A stretch of 64,000 bases of DNA from Drosophila pseudoobscura. Lineage: Eukaryota > Arthropoda > Insecta > Diptera > Drosophilidae. A program made the translations under genes and the position numbers. Where the stretch lies: positions 30,814,001-30,878,000 of the forward strand of contig NC_046679.1 of the NCBI RefSeq assembly GCF_009870125.1. Direction: 5' to 3'. The notes beneath the pieces were generated by a model. It was not told the origin of the DNA and searched no databases. It saw nothing but the letters and a program-made list of their open reading frames with translations. This document shows, piece by piece, positions 13,827 to 22,899 of this stretch (the stretch's first letter is position 1; the number at the start of each line of letters is the position of its first letter).

Positions 13827-14125
13827 CACACTGAACATGTCGCAAACAGACATAAGATCCCAGGATATTCCGCCGTAGCTCCTCGTCCTATCGGGATTTC
13901 CAAGGGATGTGCTCCTGCGGCTGGACTGTGGCAGCAACTGGCTGTCCTGCTGCAAGCCATTGCCATGATACCGCTGCTGTGTGGCTAAGTCGACACTTGG
14001 CGTCCCATCCACTGCAGCAGGGACCAATGATCGACTGAGAGCCGGGAAATAATGCCAGCAAACCACCATTCAAACGCCGCCGAATCAAACGCTGGGCTTC
14101 AGCTTCAAGACGCGTAAGCGCATTC
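13827..14125 (-). pseudogene. Decayed coding remnant, two frames
   Basis: On the minus strand an open stretch reads with protein-like character (TRLEAEAQRLIRRRLNGG) and then, after a one-base shift near 14035, continues in another frame with a serine/glutamine-rich segment (QQRYHGNGLQQDSQLLPQSS) ending in DMFSV and a stop codon at 13827. No ATG begins the first part and no splice site explains the frame change. I read it as a degraded exon or gene fragment. I do not recognise the parent protein. Confidence 0.3.
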
Positions 14126-14466
14126 AAGGATCAAGGACATTTTTCTGATCACGGTGGGACTTGGCACGACCCGATCGGGCCGTAAATTATGGAGAAATAG
14201 AATATATATGTCTGCGGTAAATATCCTTGATCCTTGGTCCTCGATAAGGACTCCATTAAGTCAGGCCTCAAATAACGGAGAAAAAAATGGCTTGTAATGG
14301 CCGTGATCAGAAAAATGTCCTTGAACCTTCGCCAAGGACTCCAACAGCCCCAAGCATACATATTCAGTTTTCTCGGCTATTTGTGAGCCGATCTGGGCGG
14401 ATCAAGGATCATTCCTCAATCAAAAATATATAATTTTCTCCGCTATTTGTGAACCGATCTGGGCGT
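14126..14466. repeat. Inverted-repeat plus direct-repeat module
   Basis: A 29-bp sequence at 14126-14154 is repeated in inverted orientation at 14301-14329 with one mismatch, enclosing about 146 bp. Just outside it are two 32-bp direct repeats, 14368-14399 and 14434-14465, differing at two positions. ATCAAGGAT-type and CCGATC-type words recur throughout. The layout could be the subterminal structure of a decayed DNA transposon or foldback element. No target-site duplication was identified. Confidence 0.55.
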
Positions 14467-14651
14467 GCCACGCCTTTTTGTAATCGGAATAATTTACCCG
14501 ATACAGAAAACAGCAAGGATGATTTTTTTAATATTTGTAATCATCAAAACTTAGCTTAGTATAAATAAGTAAACAAGTGGAAAACATTTGTATCTACTAC
14601 CTAAATCCTTAAATCTAACAATAATGATATATATCTAGAATCTAGTAGCCC

Positions 14652-14770
14652 ATGTAACCTCTCCTTTGTTTGCCAAAGTCCTTGTTCTCGATGGCCAGGT
14701 AGAAGGATGACGACGGCTTATAGGCTGGCTTATGTGGACGCGTCGGTTGTCGAAGTCTGCTTTTTAGACT
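14652..14770 (-). pseudogene. Possible terminal coding exon or gene fragment
   Basis: On the minus strand a frame preceded by an acceptor-like sequence (CCTGTCTAG) reads SRLRQPTRPHKPAYKPSSSF, followed by YLAIENKDFGKQRRGYMGY and a TAG stop. The composition looks like a real protein end. However, no upstream exon or start codon was found between here and Vha13 at 15.2 kb. It could be the last exon of a small gene whose earlier exon I missed, or a relic. I do not recognise the product. Confidence 0.3.
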
Positions 14771-15214
14771 AGACAGGTAGTTAAGTGTAGTGTCATACGA
14801 CCATTAGCGATGGTTGAATGAAAGAAAACATCGCTGAAAAGCGACTAATTTTTTCTTATCAGAGAAAAAGCAGCTGACTTTGTGTATGTATGTTTAAATA
14901 AGGAATAATTCGGAAATTAATAGTCAAAATATGCAACAAAAAAACACATGACTTTTCAAATAAAAATAACAACTTGTATTGAACAGAACATTAAACAGAA
15001 TAATACGTATTTCTCATCTCAATTTTAACGGGAACAACAACGAATTTTTGACTTTAATATATGGAATAATAATACAGTAGTGTTTCATATTGTATGCACT
15101 ATTATTATGGGGCTAAATTATGTATTAGGAGTTGAACTTGGACATTGAATTTGCATCAGAAACGTCGCCGTCGGAGATGGATACGGATATTGGAGGCTTT
15201 CTGACCTACTCCCT

Positions 15215-15855
15215 CTACTTGGCAGTGTAGTTCTTGTGGACCTCAGGCGAAATGTTGTAGACGAACTGTAGGATCTCCTGGATGACGGGCTCCTTGCGCG
15301 TCACGATGGCGCGCTCCATGTCGGCCAACTTCACGCGGGTGTCCGCATCGATTTTGGCAGCAACGCCTTCCCGGCTGCCCATGTGCTATAGGTAGTGGGA
15401 TCGTAGGGGATTAGCTTGTGTTCCGAAATCGGATCGAAGATGGTACAACTAACCTTGGCCTCGAACTCTTTGAAGGCGCGCTCCCGCTCCTGACGGAACT
15501 TCTCAATCTCCTCGGTGGCCTCGTCCTTGGCCTGCTTCAACCTCCTTGCCTTGCCTGTGTGGGTGGGTGAAAAAATTCAAAAAGAAAAAACAGTTATTCG
15601 TCAGCTTGCACAGTATTTACTGTTTTTCAGCGAGTCATGTGACCCACCGCGCATAACGTCGATAAGGCGGCGCGGGGCCGAGGGCTGGGTCAATGGTGGT
15701 GAGAAAACACAGTTGCCTTTGCTTTCTGTATCTGTTTCTCCAATTGGGAAAAAATAATTCCAATTTTACTTACGCTTCCTTGCCTCTGCCACCTTCTCGG
15801 CGGCCTTCTTCTCAGCAGCAAGCAGTTGCTGGATTCCCTGCGTTTGGCTGGCCAT
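15215..15855 (-). CDS. Vha13: V-type H+-ATPase subunit G, 117 aa
   Basis: Subunit G of the peripheral stalk (V1 sector) of the vacuolar proton pump, which acidifies endosomes, lysosomes and apical membranes of secretory epithelia. Three exons on the minus strand: 15774-15855, 15454-15554 and 15215-15385, giving 118 codons including the stop, the usual length of the family. The N-terminus ([20 protein letters not shown]) is the hallmark of eukaryotic subunit G. It is followed by a long charged alpha-helical region ([19 protein letters not shown]) and ends [13 protein letters not shown]. It is divergently arranged with Nup58 (about 0.8 kb between start codons), with a motif-1 promoter element at 15962-15971 just upstream of this gene. 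Confidence 0.97.
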
Positions 15856-15961
15856 CTTGTTAGCTTCACAAAAATTTACGTGGTGTACTGACCAAGAAAA
15901 AAAAGCAAGTGACTTTTAGAAATTTTTTGCACGAAAATTGTCATATGACTGACGAAGTCAG

Positions 15962-15971
15962 CAGTGTGACC
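15962..15971 (-). promoter_or_regulatory. Core-promoter motif 1 (M1BP) site upstream of Vha13
   Basis: The plus strand reads CAGTGTGACC, so the minus strand reads GGTCACACTG, matching fly motif 1 (consensus YGGTCACACTR) bound by M1BP at housekeeping promoters. It lies about 107 bp upstream of the Vha13 start codon in the correct orientation, with an ATATACC (motif-6-like) element about 40 bp further upstream. Pairing of the two motifs is typical of ubiquitously expressed fly genes. Confidence 0.7.
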
Positions 15972-15982
15972 ATGGATATTCC

Positions 15983-16245
15983 CATACGGTCTGACCCTCT
16001 GAAATATACCGTAAATATACTGACGAATTCAAGTTATATTATACATATTTCTCGTTTTTGATATTCCGTCGAATATTACTAGTTAAATAGAACCTCCAGT
16101 CCTGCCTACATAATTTTATCCGATTACTAACTAAATTTCCTACAAAACTGGTTAAAGAAAAGGTTTCATCCCTATTGCGTTACTTATAAAATAAGGTTTA
16201 AGCAAAAATGTTCAACAACAATTTCTGCTAAATAATTTTCTTTAC
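15983..16245 (+). repeat. Diverged direct repeat, copy B
   Basis: Partner of the repeat at 13035-13305, same orientation and about 2.9 kb away. It begins with GGTCTGACCCTCTGAAATATACC and ends near GTTCAACAACAAT. This copy sits between Vha13 and Nup58, the other beside the anoctamin start, so each lies next to a promoter region. Whether it is a promoter module or an old mobile-element fragment cannot be decided from this window. Confidence 0.65.
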
Positions 16246-16660
16246 ATGGTAACTACACGCCCACTACACATTTGCTACAAAAGCGACACCTAAAGGGGAA
16301 ATGTGTACGTTTAAAAAATGTTTGCGCGTTTTTTCATATTAACCCCAGTCTGCGAAACCTCCGTTGGTGTACATTGGTGCAAAATACTAGGAAATACTAT
16401 GATAAGTACAAAATTTGCATAGTGTGTGAGCTAGACATGGTGGCGAAAAATCAGTGAACCTCGAACTTTGCGATAAAATATACAAAATAATTGTCGTATG
16501 ACGAAGACACACACATGTAATAGCAACTCTGCGCGTGCACCAGGGAGGGATGATTATACCAGGGATTCGGTGTTGCATTTTCTACAGCAGAACATTTTTT
16601 GTTTATAATCAATAAAAAGATAAAATTCGCTGTGAAATTAGTTAAATCTCCTGCTCTGAG

Positions 16661-18454
16661 ATGTCCTTTTCATTTACGCCCACAAGCAATTCTGCTATTG
16701 GAGCCGCAGCGCCCACAGCGGGTGCATTCGGTTTTGGCGCGCGACCGGTGACTACAACGGCACCTCCTCCCGCTTTTGGTGCAACCGCTGCGCCAGCCTT
16801 TGGAGCTGCAGGATCTTCCCCTTTCGGACAAGCGCCAGCAACATCAGCCTTCGGACAGGCGCCCACAACGTCAGCCTTTGGACAGGCGCCTGCGACATCA
16901 GCATTCGGTCAAGCGCCCACGTCGTTGGGATTTGCAGCGGCAACAGCAGCACAGCCTGGATTCGGAGCACCTACGGCTCAGCCTGGGTTTGGTGCAACAA
17001 CAGCCCAGCCAGGATTCGGAGCACCCACGGCACAGTCTGGGTTTGGTGCACCCACGGCGCAGCCAGGATTTGGAGCACCTACGGCCCAGCCCGGATTCGG
17101 AGCACCTACGGCACAGTCCGGGTTTGGAGCTCCCACGGCCCAGCCCGGATTCGGAGCAGCTACGGCCCAGCCAGGATTCGGAGCACCCACGGCCCAACCC
17201 GGATTCGGAGCACCAACAGCATTCGGAGCAGCTACAACAGCATCGCCATTCGGCCAAGCAGCTCCTGCTGTCGTTAGTGTAGCGCCCACATTCTCCTTTG
17301 CGCCGCCGGCCACCAGTGCCCCGACCACAGCACCGCCTGCTTTTGGCTTTGGCAGCACGGCCACCACCGCACCGGCCACTTCAGTGGGTTTGCAACCGGC
17401 TCTGACTGCTGGCATTGGTTCCTTTGCGTTCGCCAAGCCCCAGGCCACGACGGCGGCCAGTCTGAACTTCAGCACGAACACCACGACGGCCACGGCGCAG
17501 CCCTTCAATACGGGCCTGCGGCTGGGTGGCTCCACGTCGGCTGTGGGGAGTGGAATCTTTGGCAAGCCGCCTGGCCAGCAGACCACAGCTCCCGCCACAT
17601 TTGTGGGTTTGGGCGGCATCGATGTCAGCGCCACGCAGCCAAAGCTGGGAGACAACAAGAAGGACGGGATCAAGGTGAGTTCTGGCAATCCATAGATTCG
17701 AACCCGTTTTACCCAGAACCGTTTGCAGATCAAGGAAACCCAAGTGCCGGACGAGATAGTCAAGACAGTGGAGGCGCTGAAGGTGTACATCAAGCAGCAG
17801 AAGACCACCTCCTCGGACATCGGACGGACGTCCACCTCAAAGTTCTCGAATGTGACGCACGAGATCACGGGCTTCGCTTGGGCGCTGCAGAACATGGCCA
17901 ACTCCGTGGACGCCAACAACCAGCAGATCAAGCTGCTGCGTTTGGAGACGGCTAAGGCCATACAGTCGCTGGAGATGGCCCAGAGGACTCAGGACACGCC
18001 CATCGGACTTCAGTACGAGAACAATGCTCCGTTCCAGTACTTCCAGTGTCTGGTGGTCAAGTACGAGCAGGATTTGATTGCCTTCCGGCAGCAGATCACG
18101 CTCACCGAACGGCACATGCACGCCCTGGCCAATCCACAGAGCATCGCGCCCGAGGACCTGAAGCGTGGCCTTCGGCAGCTCAACGAAGCTTTCATCTCGC
18201 TGGCAGGCCGCTTGCATGACCTTCACCAGCGCGTGGAGGAGCAGAAGGAGCTGTATCTGAATCTGCGACGATACAAGCTGCGCGACGCCACCAATGTCTT
18301 TGAGAAGATCGATAATCCACCGCCGCCGGCAGTCGAGCCTCAGCGGATCAGCAGTGGCCCGACGCCCTTTTCCAACATCTCGGCCATTAGTAGCCTGAAC
18401 AAATCGTATGCCTCGGCGGCGGCTGCCTCCTCCAGCAATGCGGCAGCCAAGTGA
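16661..18454 (+). CDS. Nup58: FG nucleoporin Nup58/p45, 579 aa
   Basis: A component of the Nup62-Nup58-Nup54 channel complex at the centre of the nuclear pore. Two exons, 16661-17674 and 17729-18454, joined in phase. The N-terminal 340 residues are an unfolded FG-repeat domain (many FGA, GFG and FGQAP motifs) that binds transport receptors. It includes ten near-identical GFGAPTAQP-type units encoded by a 27-bp minisatellite at about 16957-17220. The C-terminal half is a coiled coil (EIVKTVEALKVYIKQQK to LHQRVEEQKELYLNLRRYKL) that assembles with the other two channel nucleoporins. A polyadenylation signal AATAAA lies at 18482-18487. The gene converges on the DRG2 gene, whose stop codon is only 160 bp away. 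Confidence 0.96.
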
Positions 18455-18614
18455 TTGATTGTCCTCCAATCCGTATGTTGAAATAAATCGTTTTATATGA
18501 AGTAATCCTCGCGAGGCTTTAAATGTAGAATAGAATATATTTCACTTCCAACCGGGCCAGAGACAAAGATCAACAATCTGGTTACACCAAACACGAATCG
18601 AATCCCGAATCCTC

Positions 18615-19944
18615 CTACTTCTTGACCACCTGTATAACATCCTCGTCGCCCATCACATGGGCAATGCCCACTCGCTGGGGCGAGTACTTGGTGGATGTGC
18701 CCCAAACCAGGGCATACTTGAACTGCGCGGCCAGCGTGCGATGAATGGCATGGCATACATGCTCCACACTGACACCCTAAAGAGAGGAAAATCGAGGGTC
18801 AGCAAGGGTTTTTCGAGTTGGAGTTGTGAGAGTTCTTTGACAGACCTTTCTCAAAATCAGACCATCATCAAAGTCTGGCGGTGCGCCGGGCTTCTTGGTG
18901 TATACCCTGATCAGCTGCAGCGCCTCCCAGAGGGCCTCCAGCATGTAGTCCAGATTCAGCTTCATGTTGCAGCTCACGACAATGGAGTTGGGCTGGCGGG
19001 CCAGGCGATCCACCTCCTCGATGGAGATCTGATCGATTTTGTTGTACACGTAAAGGCAAGGCAGATAGACACGATTGGCGGTGACCACGTCGATGAACTC
19101 ATCCTCGGTGCAGTCCTCCCGGAACAGCACCTCGGCGTTGAAGATCTTAAAGGAGTGTAGGATCATCTGGACCATTTTCTCGCTGCAGCGCGTCAGGGTG
19201 CAGGTCGAATTGAAGCTCAGGCCGCCGCCCTTTTTCTGTTTAAAGTAAATGTTGGGCTTCCGCTTGTTCAGCCGAATGCCTACGGACTCCAGCTCCCGCT
19301 CGAGCAGCTCCCTGTGGACATTCGGCTTGGTGGCATCGAGCATCATCAACACCAGATCGGCAGTGCGGGCCACGGCAATGACCTGTCGTCCACGACCTTT
19401 GCCCTGGGCGGCACCCTCAATGATACCGGGCAGATCGAGCAGTTGGATATTGGCGCCCTGGTACTCGATCACGCCGGGAATGCACGTCAGCGTGGTAAAC
19501 TCATAGTTGGCTGCGAAGAGAGGAACCAAATGAATATTGGGTTGGAGGCACATGTAGGAGGTGTTACATACCCGCCTCCGACTCTGTCTTGGTCAGGGTG
19601 GACAGCATTGTGGATTTGCCCACCGAGGGAAAGCCAATGAGCGCTACCCTGGCATCTCCGCTTTTGAGCACATCGAATCCCTCGCCCTTTTCGCCCTTCT
19701 TCGTGGGCTCTAGCAGCTGGGAGCGATACTTGGCTAGCTTCGCCTTCAGCAGGCCCAAATGGTACTCGGTGGCTGCAAAAAATACACAAAAACAAAGGAA
19801 ATCCAATCAGGTGAAATCCTAACCTAAATTCCAACGCGGCGAGACGCCGCAGAGTCGACTGTGGGGTGTTGCCGGCTAACCTTTGTTCTTTTGCGTGCGT
19901 GCGATCTCACGCTCGATCTCAGCAATCTTCTCTAGGATGCCCAT
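18615..19944 (-). CDS. CG6195: DRG2-type developmentally regulated GTP-binding protein, 363 aa
   Basis: A cytosolic OBG/DRG-family GTPase; DRG proteins pair with a DFRP/RWDD1-type partner and associate with translating ribosomes. Four exons on the minus strand: 19881-19944, 19572-19772, 18846-19510 and 18615-18776, giving 364 codons including the stop, matching DRG2 length. The Walker A/G1 motif is [10 protein letters not shown]3 is DLPGI and G4 is NKID, followed by a C-terminal TGS domain ending [10 protein letters not shown]. The N-terminus ([20 protein letters not shown]) is DRG2-like rather than DRG1-like (128up in flies). The exon 3 donor GTCTGT is weak but forced by frame and homology. 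A DRE (TATCGATA) at 20131-20138 lies upstream. Its promoter and first exon are duplicated at about 30.5-30.8 kb. From memory the fly orthologue is CG6195. Confidence 0.95.
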
Positions 19945-20130
19945 GGTGTTGTTGCTGACTCGAGGGTCTGTGGGCAGAGCATTCAATTAACACAAACACA
20001 ATTTCTTTGCCTTGTATTATTTTAGCCAGCAGAGCGGGGCCCCAGGGATGCAGAGTGATTGAGTGGGTGGGCGTGCAGCCCTCGAACAGCTGTTCTTTGT
20101 CTGGCCTGGCCGCCTGGCAACTCTGCGAGC

Positions 20131-20138
20131 TATCGATA
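20131..20138. promoter_or_regulatory. DRE (TATCGATA) in the DRG2 promoter
   Basis: A perfect palindromic DRE bound by DREF, about 190 bp upstream of the DRG2 start codon, with a GAACAGCTGTTC palindrome at 20084-20095 nearby. DREs mark housekeeping and growth genes in flies. The same arrangement is present in the duplicate at 30769-30776, so the orphan copy kept its promoter. Confidence 0.7.
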
Positions 20139-20329
20139 ACGCTTATCGCGGCGCACTTTTAAATTGAATTAATTGTACTTTATTTATTTAAAAAACTCAT
20201 AAAATATACACAAATACACATCTGTGTTGCGATTAGTTACAATAGTGACATCGAGACAAATAGAGTAAGACCGAGAGAGAAAAAACCAAACAGCAGCTGC
20301 TGTCTCTACCCGATCATGTCCTTATGCGA

Positions 20330-22600
20330 TTAGCGACTAGCATAGTAACCATGACCATGGTTACCCATGAACTCCGTCCAACGTTGTGCGTCCAGGGGAT
20401 CCAGCTCGGAGCAGACCTCGCCCGGCTGCAGCGATCGGCAGGTGCAGGTGATCCCAATGCGGGTCACAATCAACTGCGACTCGTACTTGGGCAGTGCGGG
20501 CTCCGAGTCCACCAGCCGCTCGTTGAGGCACTGCTTGAGGAACTGTTTGCGCAAAACGCGCAAATTATCGATGGTATAGCCTGCAAAATAGACAATAACA
20601 ATATACAGATTTCACTTTCTTTCCTATGATCTCACTTTTATAGGCGCTGATCTTCTCCTCCACGCAGCTGAGATCCTGGGGGGAGAACAGCGGCGGATAG
20701 GCCTCCGATTCGCGTATGTTGAGCACAAAGGCAAAGTCCAGCGACGAACTGGCATTGCCCAGGGCCTTCAGCAGCACCACAGTTGAGGAAATGGAGGCCA
20801 AATACCAATCGGACTCCTCTCCTCCTCTCTCCTCGCCGGCTGCTGTGGCCTGATGTGGCTGATGTGGCTGATGTGTGGCTGATGTGGTCTCCTTGCGTCG
20901 CTGAAGCTGCTCCCTTGCCAGCAGATTCTTGAGCAGTTTCGGGTGCTTGAGCGGCGACTTCTTGCCGGCTGGAGCTGGCCGCTGTGTGCGATTCAGCTGC
21001 ACCTCCAGATCGTCGGTGCTGAAGAGCACCGCTCCTGGCGGCTCAATGTGCCGGGCAATCGCATAGAGCTTCAGCACCGTGGATTCATTGTAGCGAAGGC
21101 GACAGGTGTCCGCCCGGGCCTGCAGGATGATGTCGCTGTCCGGCACGAACTCGTAGGCATCCCGCGCATTGGGTTTATTGCGGCACTGGATCTGCCAGTG
21201 CAGGAAGAAGTCTCCCCCGAAGCTCTGCGAAATGGAGACTCCCCCGAGGAGACTGTTCGCCCCACCGGCATCCGTCATCATGGCGTTGAGCAGGGGCTGT
21301 CCTGTGCGTCCGTCCAGGATGGTGGTCTGCGAGTAGTAGTAGACGGGGAAGCCCGGTCCCGAGTTGTACTTGACCATGAAATCGGTGACATTGTCGTGGT
21401 TGAAGTGGCCCGGCACGATGGCACTCACGCACTCGCTGGCGGGGAAGGTGTAGTTCCAAATGACGCTGTAGTTGGCACCGTTGAAGGCGTAGACGGTGCT
21501 GTTGAAGGCGGCCACCACCACATCGGAGATGCCGTCTCCATTGAGATCGGTGAGTACGGCAGGGACCATCAGACCCGATCCCGGCTGCTGGTAGAGCGGC
21601 GTGAAATGCTTCTCACTCGTGTGGGCCATCAACGAGTGCAGGCGGAGGGAGTAGACTCCTCCGGGGGTGTTCTGGCCACCCGTGAGGATCAGCAGGACAT
21701 CGGTGCCGTCCGCCTGGGTGAGCAGTTGGATGGGCACGAACATCTCCTCGCGGTAGGGCGTGGGGATGCTGCGGATGACCTTGCCCGTCTTCCCGGAGAT
21801 CAGCTTGATGTGCCCCGCCTTAGACTCTTCGCGCTCCTCCAGATGGGCGGCAATCACCTCGGGAACTGCATCGCCATCCAGATCGCGAAGAACATTGATC
21901 GTATAGAGATCCATGACGATGGGGGAATTGGTCTCCACCTCCAGCTCACGAAAGTGCCAGATGACCGAGCCAGTGCGTCCATTGATGGCATAAATCATCT
22001 AACAAAAGGGATTTCCGGTAATGATTCAGCCACGAAAAGACTTTAATAATGCTCACCCCCAGTCTTCCAGCTGCCACACAATCCGTGCCGCCATCCCCGT
22101 CCACATCGGCGCTGCAGTGCAGCGAGAAGACATTGGGCACGCTCCAGGACTGCCACAGAATGGAGCCATCCCTGCCATTAAGGGCCACCACACCGCCCTC
22201 GCAGGGAACCTCGTCCTCGCCCTGGGAGGACTTGCATCTGGGCAGGGGTATGCCCTCGTAGTGGATGTTGTCGTCCACGCCATAGCCAAAGATCACATCC
22301 TGGACGCCATCCCCGTTCAGATCCGCCGCTCGCAGCGGACTCTCGCTGTTCATGCGCGCCAGGCTGCGTGTCCAGCGCTTCTGGACACTGATCTGAGTGC
22401 AGGGCACGAACTCGCTGCCCAAACTGCTCCCATACCCGACGCTGGAGGAGCCTGCCAGCTGGTTGGCGGCGAGGCTGAGCAGAGCACAGATCACGGTCAC
22501 CTTCACAGCATAGCAGAAGGGGTCAAAGCCGCGTCCGCAGCGCCGTCGCTTGTGGAGCTTCATGATGGGAGCGGAGGATCCCGAGCTGGGAACTTAACCC
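20330..22600 (-). pseudogene. Truncated duplicate of the FAM234/ITFG3-like gene
   Basis: This copy matches the intact gene at 31043-34166 but is broken in several ways. The exon encoding the true N-terminus is absent because the duplicated segment ends before it. The next exon has an in-frame TAA (22594-22596). The membrane-anchor region is shortened by a roughly 21-residue loss, leaving a hydrophobic run of only about 12 residues. Near 20890-20905 a deletion has removed the end of one exon, the following intron and the start of the next, fusing them in frame without a splice site. From an internal ATG at 22563 a frame of 706 aa is still open (22057-22563, 20636-21998, 20330-20580) with intact propeller repeats, so a soluble fragment could in principle be made. 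I call it a pseudogene, probably young because substitutions are few. Confidence 0.85.
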
Positions 22601-22670
22601 GAGCTGTGTTTGCGCCGTGGCTGCGCTTCGCTGCGCTAAAGGTGGATACAATGGGTTATGGATGCATATA

Positions 22671-22679
22671 AATTGTCAT
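22671..22679 (+). repeat. Target-site duplication of the LINE, left copy
   Basis: The 9-bp AATTGTCAT abuts the TAA-repeat tail of the LINE; the same nonamer occurs at 28425-28433 just beyond the LINE 5' end. Such duplications come from target-primed reverse transcription. Confidence 0.8.
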
Positions 22680-22899
22680 TATTATTATTATTATTATTAT
22701 ATAAAGCTAATAAATAGATAAAACTAGGTATTAACAAGGTGTGGGGCTATAGCTACTGAGGCCTTAAGCTCGCTATGGTATAATTATTCACTTGAGTATG
22801 TATGAATTTATATAGATATATTTACAGGGTTGGTTTTATACGATATTGTATGTTGTAAAGGAATTATTATCTAGTATACTAGTTGTGTATATGTATATG

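Larger units (their letters stand above)
19857..22670. repeat. Segmental tandem duplication, left unit
   Basis: This segment matches 30497-34017 nearly base for base except for several indels. It starts inside intron 1 of the DRG2 gene and ends inside the first intron of the FAM234-like gene. It carries the functional DRG2 promoter and exon 1 plus a truncated FAM234-like copy. The left unit is about 0.7 kb shorter than the right one, owing to deletions of about 0.54 kb, about 0.1 kb and some smaller ones. Sharp homology ends at both sides show it is a segmental copy, not two related genes. Confidence 0.93.

Noticed and set aside
16978..17961. Long minus-strand open frame opposite Nup58
   Set aside because: It is the antisense reading of the FG minisatellite (repeating APNPGWAVG) and crosses the Nup58 intron; an artefact of repeat composition.
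20943..22046. Long plus-strand open frame (367 codons) opposite the truncated propeller copy; like frames at 32276-33274 and 33249-34256
   Set aside because: They are antisense mirrors of GC-rich exons of the FAM234-like gene, run across its introns, and have no protein-like composition.
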